A stretch of 64,000 nucleotides of DNA from Bog-756 sp963701325 (GTDB taxonomy: Bacteria; Actinomycetota; Acidimicrobiia; Acidimicrobiales; RAAP-2), in the NCBI GenBank assembly GCA_963701325.1, contig OY969604.1:2170001-2234000 (forward strand), written 5' to 3'. The translations under genes and the position numbers were made by a program. Under the pieces are notes generated by a model. That model saw only the letters and a program-made list of their open reading frames with translations. It was not told the DNA's origin and searched no databases. Below, piece by piece: positions 26,700 to 39,560 of this stretch. Every line of letters starts with the position of its first letter. Positions within the stretch are counted from its first letter, which is position 1.

Positions 26700-27392
26700 T
26701 CAGGCCACCGTCGCCGGCGCAGCAGCGGCACCCGCCGCGACCAACAGGGCGGACAGGAGCACGGCACCGTCCTCGGTCCCGAGCAGCCGGTCGGATGCCC
26801 GCTCTGGGTGCGGCATGAGGCCCACCACGTTGCGCTCAGGGTTGCAGACACCGGCGATGTCGTCGACCGAGCCGTTGGGGTTGTCCACGTAGCGGAGCAC
26901 GATCCGCCCTTCGTCCCGGAGCTCGTGGAGCGTGGCGGCGGCGCAGGTGTAGTTCCCCTCGAAGTGGTTGATGGGCACGGCGAGCTCGGTCCCGACCGGC
27001 ACCCCGGCGGTGAGCACCGTGTCGCTGCGCTCGACCCGGACGGTCACCGTCGTGCACACGAACCGCAGGCCGCGGTTCTTCTGGAGCGCTCCCGGCAGCA
27101 GACCGGCCTCGGTCAGGATCTGGAATCCGTTGCAGATGCCGACCACGGGACCACCCCCGGACGCAAACCCGGCCACTGCTTCCATGATCGGGGAGAAGCG
27201 GGCGATCGCGCCTGGTCGGAGGTAGTCGCCGTGTGCGAATCCGCCGGGCAGGACGAGCGCGTCGTACCCGGCCACCGACGTGTCCGCGTGCCAGACCAGG
27301 CCGGCCTCGGCACCGAGTCCCTCGAGGGCGCGGACCGCGTCGTGCTCGCAGTTGGTCCCCGGGAAGAGGACGACGCCGACCCTCGGAGCCAT
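26700..27392 (-). CDS. purQ: FGAM synthase glutaminase subunit
   Basis: The 230-residue class I glutamine amidotransferase supplies ammonia to PurL. It begins VGVVLFPGTNCEHDAVRAL and has LPGGFAHGDYLRPGAIAR. The nucleophile Cys is in VVGICNGFQIL, and the His/Glu pair is in GLMPHPERASD. The length fits stand-alone PurQ. The ATG at 27392 shares one base with the purS stop. It is the last gene of the purA-purD-purB-purC-purS-purQ run. PurL itself lies beyond a plus-strand gene, so the three subunits are not in one transcript. Confidence 0.95.
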   Translation of the reverse strand: MAPRVGVVLFPGTNCEHDAVRALEGLGAEAGLVWHADTSVAGYDALVLPGGFAHGDYLRPGAIARFSPIMEAVAGFASGGGPVVGICNGFQILTEAGLLPGALQKNRGLRFVCTTVTVRVERSDTVLTAGVPVGTELAVPINHFEGNYTCAAATLHELRDEGRIVLRYVDNPNGSVDDIAGVCNPERNVVGLMPHPERASDRLLGTEDGAVLLSALLVAAGAAAAPATVA

Positions 27393-27667
27393 CAGCCCGA
27401 CGCCGCGGCCGGGTGCACGGTCACCACCGACTCCTCGATGACCGGATTGGCGAGCAGGCGGTCGGCCACGACCGTGGCCCGGGCCATGGCGTCGGCGTCG
27501 TCGTGGGCGACCAGGTCGAAGCGGAACGACTTCCCGGCCCGGACCGCGGTCACCCCGGCGAGGCCCAGCGCCGGCAGGGCCCGCTCGATGGTCGCTCCCT
27601 GCGGGTCGGCGATGCCGTCACGCAGGAGCACCTCGACCTGCGCCGAGAACCGCCGCTCGCCGGCCAT
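27392..27667 (-). CDS. purS: FGAM synthase subunit PurS
   Basis: The 91-residue small subunit bridges PurL and PurQ and helps channel ammonia. It shows the family pattern VEVLLRDGIADPQGATIERA, LGLAGVTAVRAGKSFRFDL and ADRLLANPVIEESVV. The ATG at 27667 lies one base from the purC stop, and the stop overlaps the purQ start. The frame continues upstream, but only as out-of-frame purC sequence, so the short form is correct. Confidence 0.93.
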   Translation of the reverse strand: MAGERRFSAQVEVLLRDGIADPQGATIERALPALGLAGVTAVRAGKSFRFDLVAHDDADAMARATVVADRLLANPVIEESVVTVHPAAASG

Positions 27668-27668
27668 C

Positions 27669-28571
27669 TCAAGCACCGTACCAATCGGCGAGCGAGCGTC
27701 CGCAGATCCGCTCGTACGCGGCGACGTACCGCTCCGAGGTCGCAGCCACGATCGTGGCGGGCAGGGGCGGCGGGGGAGGCTGCTTGTCCCAGGGTTGGGC
27801 CTCCAACCAGTCACGCAGGGGCTGCTTGTCGAACGAGGGCGGGTTGGTCCCCGGGGCGCAGTCGTCGGCAGGCCAGAACCGGGACGAGTCCGGGGTCAGC
27901 ACCTCGTCGCAGATGGAGAGGCGCCCGTCGATGAAGCCCAACTCGAATTTGGTGTCGCAGATGACGATGCCCGCCCCCTCGGCGCGCAGTGCGGCACGCG
28001 TGTAGGCAGCCAGGCAGAGCTCGGCTGCGGCCTCGGCCGCACCCTTGCCGACGATGTCGATCGCCTCGGCCATCCCGATGTTCACGTCGTGGCCCTCGGT
28101 CGCTTTGGTCGAGGGGGTGAAGATCGGTTCGGGCAGGCGGTCGGCGTGGCGGAGCCCGGCCGGCATGGGCATGCCGTGGACGGTGCCCTCGCGCTCGTAC
28201 TCCTTGTAGGCCGAACCGGCCAGGTAGCCACGCACGATGCACTCGATGTCGAGCATCTCGGCCCTGCGGACCAGCATCGCCCGACCGGCCAGCGCGTCGA
28301 GCCCGCCGGGCAGGGCGGCGGCCCCCTCCGGGAAGGCGGACGGATCGGCGCTCACCAGGTGGTTGGGCGCGAGGTCGGCGAGCTCCTCGAGCCAGGCCGC
28401 GGTCATGGCGGTGAGCACCCGTCCCTTGTCCGGGATGGGCTCGGCCATGATCACGTCGAACGCCGAGATCCGGTCGGACGCAACCATCAACAACCGGTCC
28501 TCACCGGCGTCGTAGAGCTCGCGGACCTTTCCGGACGAGACGAGCGGCAGGGTGACAGGCGACTGGGTCAT
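27669..28571 (-). CDS. purC: SAICAR synthase
   Basis: The 300-residue enzyme ligates aspartate to CAIR with ATP. Motifs: SSGKVRELYDAGEDRLLMVA, SDRISAFDVIMAEPIPDKG, ECIVRGYLAGSAYKEY, IFTPSTKATEGHDVNIG and CDTKFELGFIDG. The length and the extra C-terminal DWLEAQPWDKQPPPPPLP region correspond to the longer fungal/actinobacterial form. The ATG at 28571 overlaps the purB stop (ATGA). Confidence 0.95.
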   Translation of the reverse strand: MTQSPVTLPLVSSGKVRELYDAGEDRLLMVASDRISAFDVIMAEPIPDKGRVLTAMTAAWLEELADLAPNHLVSADPSAFPEGAAALPGGLDALAGRAMLVRRAEMLDIECIVRGYLAGSAYKEYEREGTVHGMPMPAGLRHADRLPEPIFTPSTKATEGHDVNIGMAEAIDIVGKGAAEAAAELCLAAYTRAALRAEGAGIVICDTKFELGFIDGRLSICDEVLTPDSSRFWPADDCAPGTNPPSFDKQPLRDWLEAQPWDKQPPPPPLPATIVAATSERYVAAYERICGRSLADWYGA

Positions 28572-29878
28572 GGTGCGAGCTCCTCGAGGGCGTCGGTGAA
28601 TCGGTGCACATGGCGGAGCGTACGCGAGAGGTCGAAGGCCGCGTCCAGTTCGGCCGGGTCGAGGACCACCTCCGGGTCCGCGTCGAGCACCTCGCGGAAC
28701 GGACGGCCCTCCTCCCACGCGGTTCGGGCGTCGCGCTGCACGATGCGATAGGCGGCGTCGCGGCTCAGCCCACCGCTCACCAGTGCGAGCAGGACCGACT
28801 GGCTGAACACGAGACCGTGGCTGCCGTCGGTGAGGGTGGCCAGCGCCCGCTCTGGGTGCAGCACGAGGCCCTCGACCAGACCGGTCGCCTTTCGGAGCAT
28901 GTAGTAGGTCAGCGCACTCGCGTCGGGGAGCACCACCCGCTCGACCGAGCTGTGCGAGATGTCCCGCTCGTGCCAGAGGGCGACGTCCTCGAGGCCAGCG
29001 GAGAGATACCCGCGCAGGACACGGGCGAGGCCACAGAGCCGTTCGGAGAGGATCGGGTTGCGCTTGTGCGGCATCGCCGAGCTGCCCTTCTGGCCCGGCC
29101 GGAAGGCCTCCTCCACTTCGCCCACCTCGCTGCGGGCCAGATGGCGGACCTCGGTTGCGATGAGCTCGATGGTCGCCCCGACCGAGGCGCACGCCCAGAG
29201 GTACTCGGCGTGCCGGTCGCGGGCGACGACCTGGGTCGCGGGGACCGGTCGCAGCCCGAGGGCGTGGCACACGTGCGCCTCGACCCTCGGATCGATGTTG
29301 GAGTACGTGCCCACCGCACCGGAGAGCTTGCCCACCGCGATCCGCTCGCGTGCCGCCCGGAGGCGCTGCAGGTCCCGATCGGCCTGGAGCGCCCAGAGTG
29401 CGAACTTCGCGCCGAACGTCGTCGGCTCGGCATGCATGCCGTGGGTCCTGCCGGTGACCGGGAGTTCGATCGCCTCACGCGCCCGCAGCTCGAGGGCGCG
29501 GACCAGCCCGGTCGCCGCTTCGACGAGGAGGTCGGCGGCCCGGGTGAGGGTCGCGCACAAGGCGGTGTCGACCACGTCGGACGAGGTCAGGCCGTAGTGG
29601 ATCCAGGATCCCTCGGGCAGGCCGATCGCGGCCTGGACGACGTCCACGAAGGCGGCGACGTCGTGGTCGGTCACCTGCTCGCGATCGGAGACCGCCTGGA
29701 CGAACGCGGCGTCCACCACCGGCGCGCGGGAGTGACAGACCTCGGCTGCGGCGGCCGGGACGTCCCCGACCAGCACCCATCCGTCGATGGCCAGCAACTC
29801 GACCTGGAGCCACATCGCAAAGCGCGCCTCGTCCGTGAAGAGGGAGGCCATCTCACGGGGCGCGTAGCGCGGGATCAC
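28568..29878 (-). CDS. purB: Adenylosuccinate lyase
   Basis: The 436-residue fumarase-superfamily lyase acts twice: SAICAR to AICAR, and adenylosuccinate to AMP. It starts IPRYAPREMASLFTDEARF and includes the signature KGSSAMPHKRNPILSE with the catalytic Ser loop, TGRTHGMHAEPTTFG with catalytic His, and WHERDISHSSVERVVLPD. The GTG at 29878 overlaps the purD stop (GTGA), and the stop overlaps purC. Product flow with the neighbouring purC and purA is direct. Confidence 0.96.
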   Translation of the reverse strand: MIPRYAPREMASLFTDEARFAMWLQVELLAIDGWVLVGDVPAAAAEVCHSRAPVVDAAFVQAVSDREQVTDHDVAAFVDVVQAAIGLPEGSWIHYGLTSSDVVDTALCATLTRAADLLVEAATGLVRALELRAREAIELPVTGRTHGMHAEPTTFGAKFALWALQADRDLQRLRAARERIAVGKLSGAVGTYSNIDPRVEAHVCHALGLRPVPATQVVARDRHAEYLWACASVGATIELIATEVRHLARSEVGEVEEAFRPGQKGSSAMPHKRNPILSERLCGLARVLRGYLSAGLEDVALWHERDISHSSVERVVLPDASALTYYMLRKATGLVEGLVLHPERALATLTDGSHGLVFSQSVLLALVSGGLSRDAAYRIVQRDARTAWEEGRPFREVLDADPEVVLDPAELDAAFDLSRTLRHVHRFTDALEELAP

Positions 29879-31236
29879 CGGGTCGCCTCGGCCGGCTCGA
29901 TGCCGGGCAGTGCCGGGTCGCCCGGTGCGGCTCCCGACCCGGCGATGTCGGAACGGCAGTGCATGCCCGGCCAGGAAATGGCGGCGGCGGCGCGGTAGGC
30001 ACGATCCCTCGCCAGCTCGAGCGAGCTGCCCAGTGCCGTCGCACCGAGCACCCGGCCACCGGCGGTCAGCACGCTTCCCGGCCGGTCGGCACCCCCCGGA
30101 GCGGTCCCGGCGTGGAAGACGGTGACCCCGTCGACCGCCGCGGCCGCGTCCAGCCCTGCGATGGCGTCACCCGGCCTGGGCACCTCGGGATACCCCTCTG
30201 CGGCGAGCACCACGCAGACGGCCGCCTCCTCGGAGAAGCGCGGCGCGGAGCGGAGCTCGCCGGCGGCCACCTCTGCGAGCAGCGCAGCGACGTCACCCTC
30301 GAGGCGCGGGAGGACGACCTGGGTCTCGGGGTCACCGAAGCGCACGTTGAACTCGAGGACCCGCGCACCCTCGGCGGTCAGCATGAGACCGGCGTAGAGG
30401 ACCCCCCGGTAGTCGATCCCGCGCTCCCGGAGGGCACCCACCAGCGGTGCGACCGCCTCGGCCACCAGCGCGTCGACCTGCGCGTCGTCCACGAAGGGGA
30501 CCGGCGAGTAGGCGCCCATCCCGCCGGTGTTGGGTCCCTGGTCCCCGTCGTCCCGGCGCTTGTAGTCCTTGGCCGGTGCGAGCGGGGCGAGGCGCTCGCC
30601 GTCGCACAGCACCAACAGCGAACACTCCCGACCGACGAGCCCTTCCTCGACGACCACCCGGCGGCCGGCGTCGCCGAACGCCGCGCCGGTGAGCTTGGCC
30701 TCGACGTCCCGCTCGGCCTCGGCCAACGAGTCGGTGACCAGCACCCCCTTGCCGGCGGCCAGGCCGTCGGTCTTGACCACCCACGGCCCGGGGAGGGTGC
30801 GAAGGAAGGCTCTGGCGGCACCCACCTCGGTGAAGACGCCGAAGCGGGCGGTGGGGACGCCGGCCTCGGCCAGCATCTCCTTCATGAACGCCTTCGAGCC
30901 CTCGAGCCGGGCGCCGTCGGCGCCGGGTCCGAACACGAGCTTCCCGGAGGCCCGCAGGCGGTCGGCCAACCCGTCGACCAGCGGAACCTCGGGGCCGATC
31001 ACGTAGAGGTCGGCCTCGATCTGCTCGACCGGCGTCGCCACGCTGGTCACGGTGTGGCCCTCCGGCGACCGTCCGGCGATCCCGGGGTTGCCCGGAGTGA
31101 CCACCACCTCGGCCGTACGGGCGAGCGCGGTGGCGAGGGCGTGCTCGCGCCCACCCGACCCGACCACGCAGACCGTGCGGATCGGACCGGCCGGACGGGT
31201 GGACCCGGTCGGGGGACGGCGGGTCCCGCCGCTCAT
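29875..31236 (-). CDS. purD: Phosphoribosylamine--glycine ligase
   Basis: The 453-residue ATP-grasp ligase forms GAR. After a short Pro/Arg-rich leader comes VCVVGSGGREHALATALA. The ATP-grasp shows PGPWVVKTDGLAAGKGVLV, GPNTGGMGAYSPVPFV, and VLEFNVRFGDPETQVVLPRL with metal-binding Glu/Asn. The C-terminal GDAIAGLDAAAAVDGVTVFH closes the fold. The ATG at 31236 overlaps the purA stop (ATGA). The last 20 residues are Ala/Gly/Pro-rich and probably disordered. Confidence 0.95.
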   Translation of the reverse strand: MSGGTRRPPTGSTRPAGPIRTVCVVGSGGREHALATALARTAEVVVTPGNPGIAGRSPEGHTVTSVATPVEQIEADLYVIGPEVPLVDGLADRLRASGKLVFGPGADGARLEGSKAFMKEMLAEAGVPTARFGVFTEVGAARAFLRTLPGPWVVKTDGLAAGKGVLVTDSLAEAERDVEAKLTGAAFGDAGRRVVVEEGLVGRECSLLVLCDGERLAPLAPAKDYKRRDDGDQGPNTGGMGAYSPVPFVDDAQVDALVAEAVAPLVGALRERGIDYRGVLYAGLMLTAEGARVLEFNVRFGDPETQVVLPRLEGDVAALLAEVAAGELRSAPRFSEEAAVCVVLAAEGYPEVPRPGDAIAGLDAAAAVDGVTVFHAGTAPGGADRPGSVLTAGGRVLGATALGSSLELARDRAYRAAAAISWPGMHCRSDIAGSGAAPGDPALPGIEPAEATR

Positions 31237-32513
31237 GCGGCGAAGCGGACGAACTGCTCGCGACCCGGGCCGACCCCGACCAGCCGGACCGGCGTGCCGA
31301 TCTGCTCGGCCAGGAAGTGCACGTAGTCGCGGGCGGCCTGGGGGAGGTCACCGATCTCGGTGGCACCGGAGATGTCGGTCTTCCAGCCGGGAAGCTCCTC
31401 GAAAACCGGGGTGACCTGATGGAAGATCGACTGGTGGTAGGGCGGGTGGGTGTACCGCTCGCCGCCGGCCTCGTAGGCCACGCAGACCTTGACCGAGTCG
31501 AAGGTGTCGAGCACGTCGAGCTTGGTCAGGGCGACCTCGGAGAGGGAGTTGAGCCGTACCGCCTGGCGCATCATGACCGCGTCGAACCAACCCGGCCGGC
31601 GGCGGCGGCCGGTGTTGACCCCGTACTCGTGGCCGCGCTCGACCAGAGTGTCACCGATCTGGTCGGTGAGCTCGGTCGGGAAGGGCCCGCTCCCCACGCG
31701 GGTCACGTAGGCCTTGGCGATGCCGATGACCTCGTCGATGTAGCGCGGACCGACCCCCGCTCCGGTGCAGGCCCCGCCGGCCACCGGATTGGAGGAGGTC
31801 ACGAACGGATAGGTCCCGTGGTCGAGGTCGAGGAAGGTCGCCTGGGCCCCCTCGAGGAGCACGTGGGCACCGCGCTCGAGGGACTCGTGCACGAGGCCCA
31901 CCGTGTCGGCGATCATCGGGGTGATCCGCGAGGCGAGCCCACCCAGGTAGCGCTCGCAGATCTCGTCGGCCGAGAGGGGGAGCCGGTTGTAGACCTTGGC
32001 CAGGACCTGGTTCTTCTCCTTCAGGACCACGTCGAGCTTCTGGCGGAAGATCTTGGGGTCGAGCAGGTCCTGGACGCGGAGGCCCACCCGGGAGGACTTG
32101 TCGGCGTAGGCCGGCCCGATCCCTCGCTTGGTCGTCCCGAGCTTGTTCTTGCCGAGATAGCGCTCGGCCAACTGATCGAGCTCGTGATGGTACGGCATGA
32201 TCAGATGGGCGTTGCCGCTGACCAGCAGCTTCGAGGTGTCGATCCCCTTGGACTGGAGGACGTCGACCTCGGCGAGCAGCACGGTCGGGTCCACGACGAC
32301 CCCGTTCCCGATGACCGGCGTGATGTGGTCGTAGAGGATGCCGCTCGGTACCAGCTGGAGGGCGAAGGTCTCGCCGTCCACCACGATGGTGTGCCCGGCG
32401 TTGTGGCCGCCCTGGTAGCGGACGACCACCTCCATCTCCTTGGCCAGGAGATCGGTGAGCTTGCCCTTGCCCTCATCACCCCACTGGGTCCCGACGACGA
32501 CGGTTGCCGGCAC
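31233..32513 (-). CDS. purA: Adenylosuccinate synthase
   Basis: The 426-residue GTP-dependent enzyme makes adenylosuccinate from IMP and aspartate. The P-loop-like GTQWGDEGKGKLTDLLAK at the N-terminus, GGHNAGHTIVVDG, RGIGPAYADKSSRVGLRV, LEGAQATFLDLDHGTYPFVT and the PVYEELPGW-type region (here PVFEELPGWKTD) are all present. The GTG at 32513 is chosen because a strong GGAGGAG ribosome site lies five bases upstream and family N-termini start here. It is the promoter-proximal gene of the purA-D-B-C-S-Q operon, all joined by 1-4 base overlaps or gaps. Confidence 0.96.
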   Translation of the reverse strand: MPATVVVGTQWGDEGKGKLTDLLAKEMEVVVRYQGGHNAGHTIVVDGETFALQLVPSGILYDHITPVIGNGVVVDPTVLLAEVDVLQSKGIDTSKLLVSGNAHLIMPYHHELDQLAERYLGKNKLGTTKRGIGPAYADKSSRVGLRVQDLLDPKIFRQKLDVVLKEKNQVLAKVYNRLPLSADEICERYLGGLASRITPMIADTVGLVHESLERGAHVLLEGAQATFLDLDHGTYPFVTSSNPVAGGACTGAGVGPRYIDEVIGIAKAYVTRVGSGPFPTELTDQIGDTLVERGHEYGVNTGRRRRPGWFDAVMMRQAVRLNSLSEVALTKLDVLDTFDSVKVCVAYEAGGERYTHPPYHQSIFHQVTPVFEELPGWKTDISGATEIGDLPQAARDYVHFLAEQIGTPVRLVGVGPGREQFVRFAA

Positions 32514-32548
32514 GCGTCTCCTCCGTTGCGGAAAGCGGATTACGCACC

Positions 32549-32554
32549 AGTGTA
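32549..32554 (-). promoter_or_regulatory. Candidate -10 element upstream of purA
   Basis: On the minus strand TACACT (32554-32549) stands 35 bases before the purA GTG. No good -35 hexamer is visible at 16-18 bp, so only an extended or activator-dependent promoter could be argued. Confidence 0.35.
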
Positions 32555-32599
32555 GCCCGCTGGCCCGAATGCATCCGCTGGCCGCGGGCTGCGGGAACA

Positions 32600-32617
32600 G
32601 CGGCCCCGGTGGGCCGC
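32600..32617 (-). terminator. Hairpin just downstream of clpB
   Basis: GCGGCCC (32600-32606) and GGGCCGC (32611-32617) form a perfect 7-bp stem with a CGGT loop about 10 bases after the clpB stop on the minus strand. A T tract is absent, which is common in high-GC genomes. Confidence 0.45.
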
Positions 32618-32626
32618 CGCCGGGGG

Positions 32627-35115
<2,489 letters not shown>

Positions 35116-35119
<4 letters not shown>

Positions 35120-35538
35120 CGGGCTCCTCCTGTCTCTCGTGCTCCCGTCTCTCGTGCGGCTCGACGGGATGGTCGCGTCGGGGCGGGCAGCTGCGAGAGC
35201 GGCACCAGGTCCCGCCGGTACTGCCGATGGGTGACGGCGATCGCCTCGCGGGCGGCGGCCCGCGTGGTGGCCAGCTCCGTTTCGAGACGGGCCACCTCGT
35301 CCTCCAGTTCCATCACCCGCCGCACGCCCTCGAGGTTCATCCCCTGGGTGGTCAGCTGCTGGATGTGGCGGAGGCGGTCGAGGTCCTTGTCGCTGAAGCG
35401 GCGGCTCCCTCCGCGGGTGCGGCTCGGATCGAGCAGGCCCCTCCGCTCGTAGACCCGAAGGGTCTGCGGGTGGACACCCGCGAGCTCCGCGGCGACCGAG
35501 ATCACGTAGACGGCACGCGACCGCCCGTCGTCACTCAT
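35116..35538 (-). CDS. hspR: MerR-family heat-shock repressor HspR
   Basis: The 140-residue DNA-binding repressor has the MerR winged helix in VYVISVAAELAGVHPQTLRV, YERRGLLDPSRTRGGSRRFS and DKDLDRLRHIQQLTTQGMNL, followed by a coiled coil (residues 70-100) and a basic tail. In actinobacteria HspR binds HAIR sites (CTTGAGT-N7-ACTCAAG) with DnaK as co-repressor and controls its own dnaK operon and clpB. Its place between dnaJ and clpB, overlapping both by four bases, and the CTTGAGT half-site in the dnaK promoter support that role. Confidence 0.93.
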
Positions 35539-36650
35539 CCGACGCTCCCGAGGGCGTCACGCGCGGGTGGCTCGATGACCTTGGCCAGATCCTCGAGCGC
35601 CGTCCGCTGCTCGTCGGTGAGGTCCCGGGGCACCGCCACCTCGACGGTGACCAGCAGGTCGCCGACGGCCTTCTTGCCGCTGGCGGGAACCCCGCGTCCC
35701 TTGACCCGGAAGGTGCGGCCCGACGGGGTACCCGGCGGCACGCGCAGGGTGACCGGGTCACCGAGCGTCGGCACGGTGAGCGTGGTCCCGAGGGCCAACT
35801 CTGCGAAGGCGACCGGCACGGTCAGGGTCAGGTTGCGCCCGCGGCGGCCGAAGACACCGTGGCGGTCGACCCGGACCACGACGTAGAGGTCGCCGCTCGG
35901 GGCGTTGCCCCGCCCGGCCGCACCACGCCCCTTGACCCGGATGCGTTGCCCGTCCTCCACGCCGGAAGGGATCCGAACCTTCACCGAACGGTTGCGGTGC
36001 TCGACGCCGCTGCCCGAACAGGTCGGGCAGGGCGTGGTCACGATGGTCCCGCGCCCGCCGCACTGCGGACAGATCTGGCTGAGCGAGAACAGCCCCTGAT
36101 CGTCCTGGAGCGACCCGGTCCCCCCGCAACGCGGGCAGGTCGTCGGCTTGGTGCCCGGAGCGGAGCCCGAGCCGCCACAGGTGTGGCAGCGTGCATCGGT
36201 GGTGAGGTTGACCGAGGTGGTCACCCCGGCGACGGCGTCCTCGAACGAGAGGTGCAGCTCGGTCTCGACGTCGGCGCCGCGCTGGGGCCCGGTCTGCTGG
36301 CCGCCCCGCCGGCCGCGCCCGAAGAGGCCGCCCAGCAGGTCGCCGAAGTCCATGTTGTCGACCCGGAAGGTGGTGCCTCCTCCGCCGCCACCGAATCCTC
36401 CCGGGAACCCGGCAGCCGCCGGGCCGAGCGTGCGGACCTCGTCGTACTCCTTGCGGCGATCGGCGTCACCGAGGACGTCGTACGCGGCCGAGATCTCCTT
36501 GAACGCCTCGTCGCCTCCCGGGTTGGTGTCCGGGTGGTTCTTCTTGGCCAGCTTCCGATACACGCTGGTGATCTCCTTGGCGCTGGCCGTGCTCGCCACA
36601 CCGAGGGTCTTGTAGTAGTCCTTCTCGAACCATTCGCGCTGCGGCGCCAC
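35535..36650 (-). CDS. dnaJ: Chaperone protein DnaJ (type I)
   Basis: The 371-residue J-protein stimulates the DnaK ATPase and delivers clients. The J domain at residues 10-75 contains the HPD motif (KKNHPDTNPGG). A Gly/Phe-rich segment follows (FPGGFGGGGGG). Four zinc-binding repeats CHTCGGSG, CPRCGGTG, CPQCGGRG and CPTCSGSG lie at about 150-220, and then come the C-terminal substrate domains. The first eight residues (MAPQREWF) are typical of actinobacterial DnaJ1. Start GTG 36650. It is co-translated with hspR via a four-base overlap. Confidence 0.95.
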   Translation of the reverse strand: MAPQREWFEKDYYKTLGVASTASAKEITSVYRKLAKKNHPDTNPGGDEAFKEISAAYDVLGDADRRKEYDEVRTLGPAAAGFPGGFGGGGGGTTFRVDNMDFGDLLGGLFGRGRRGGQQTGPQRGADVETELHLSFEDAVAGVTTSVNLTTDARCHTCGGSGSAPGTKPTTCPRCGGTGSLQDDQGLFSLSQICPQCGGRGTIVTTPCPTCSGSGVEHRNRSVKVRIPSGVEDGQRIRVKGRGAAGRGNAPSGDLYVVVRVDRHGVFGRRGRNLTLTVPVAFAELALGTTLTVPTLGDPVTLRVPPGTPSGRTFRVKGRGVPASGKKAVGDLLVTVEVAVPRDLTDEQRTALEDLAKVIEPPARDALGSVG

Positions 36651-36712
36651 CGTCTCTCTTCTCTACTGGGCGTGTCTGTGGGTGCTGGGTCCCCGTGTCG
36701 CTCGGCGCGCGG

Positions 36713-37411
36713 TCAGCCCTGGACCATGACCATCGCCGGACGGACCACCGTGCCCTTCCACCGGTATCCCGGTCGCATGACCCGGCCGACCAGCGGCTCA
36801 CCGGTGGCCGGGCTGTCCGTGGCGTCGGCGGCCACCTCGATCGTCTCGTCGTCGGGCAGCCGGCCGACGGCCTCGTGGGCCGTCGGGTCGAAGGGCTCCC
36901 CCGACGGGTCGATGCGCTCGAGGCCCTCCTTCGCGAGCAAGCCGTGCAGCAGCCCGGAGGCCGCCACGAGTGCCTTGCCATCGGTCGAATCGGGGTCGCC
37001 CAGGTGCTCGGCGGCGAGGTCGAGCGCGTCGAGCACAGGCAGCAGCTTCTCGACCAGCGACACCGCCGCACGGGACACCTGATCGGTCTGCTGCTTGCTC
37101 ACCCGCTTCTTGTAGTTCTCGAACTCGGCCTGCAGCCGGCGGAGCGAATCCAGGTATTCGTCGCGCTCGGACTGGGCGAGCGCGACGGCATCGAGCTCGG
37201 GCGAGGTGCCGTCGATGATCTCGGTGGTCACCCCGCCGTGTCCGTCCTCGTCGAGGAGCTCGGCATCGAACACCTCGGAACCGATCCGGTCGTCGTCGAG
37301 CTCCGTCTCCTCGACGACCTCGTCATCGGACCCGGCACCGGGAACGGAGGCTCCGCCCGCCCCCGCGCCGGTGTCCCCGAGGTCAGGGCGCGGCCCGTCT
37401 CCGATCGCCAC
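36713..37411 (-). CDS. grpE: Nucleotide exchange factor GrpE
   Basis: The 232-residue dimeric exchange factor for DnaK has a long acidic, probably disordered N-terminus (residues 1-75, Asp/Glu/Gly-rich). A coiled coil follows (LAQSERDEYLDSLRRLQAEF then ENYKKRVSKQQ), then VEKLLPVLDALDLAAEHLG, and the beta domain ends GYRWKGTVVRPAMVMV, close to the PROSITE-type GrpE signature. Start GTG 37411 lies six bases after the dnaK stop. A 62-base gap separates it from dnaJ. Confidence 0.94.
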   Translation of the reverse strand: MAIGDGPRPDLGDTGAGAGGASVPGAGSDDEVVEETELDDDRIGSEVFDAELLDEDGHGGVTTEIIDGTSPELDAVALAQSERDEYLDSLRRLQAEFENYKKRVSKQQTDQVSRAAVSLVEKLLPVLDALDLAAEHLGDPDSTDGKALVAASGLLHGLLAKEGLERIDPSGEPFDPTAHEAVGRLPDDETIEVAADATDSPATGEPLVGRVMRPGYRWKGTVVRPAMVMVQG

Positions 37412-37417
37412 CGTGGA

Positions 37418-39249
<1,832 letters not shown>

Positions 39250-39560
39250 CGTGTCTGCCTCCTACTCGGCGTCTTCTCTTTGCGCCGGATCTACTTTCGT
39301 CAGGTACCCCAGGTATCAGTATAGCAAACTTGAGTCATCTAACAATAGGATTTATGACTGTTAGGGCATCATAGCAGCCCGGAGAGCGGCTTTGCACCGG
39401 AAAGGCCCAGCTCAGAGTCCTGGCTGGGCTCGGGCACCAACTGAGTGGGGCGACGGAGGAGGCACGGACAGACCCAGGAAGGCGCCGTTTGGCGGACCTG
39501 CTCTGAGCATCGGGCGATGACTCCCTGAGGTCGGGGAGAGCACTCGCGTACCCTTGGGGC
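39250..39560. other. Divergent regulatory region upstream of dnaK
   Basis: This AT-rich non-coding gap of 311 bases contains the dnaK promoter with a half HAIR element at 39318-39345. The remainder up to the plus-strand pRiA4b-like gene shows no gene. A plus-strand promoter must lie here but none stands out. Confidence 0.5.
39318..39345 (-). promoter_or_regulatory. Candidate dnaK promoter with HspR (HAIR) half-site
   Basis: On the minus strand, -35 TTGTTA (39345-39340) and -10 TATACT (39323-39318) are 16 bp apart. The spacer contains ACTCAAG (39335-39329), one exact arm of the HAIR consensus CTTGAGT-N7-ACTCAAG. The second arm is not conserved. The site overlaps the promoter core, as expected for repression by HspR. 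Confidence 0.6.
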
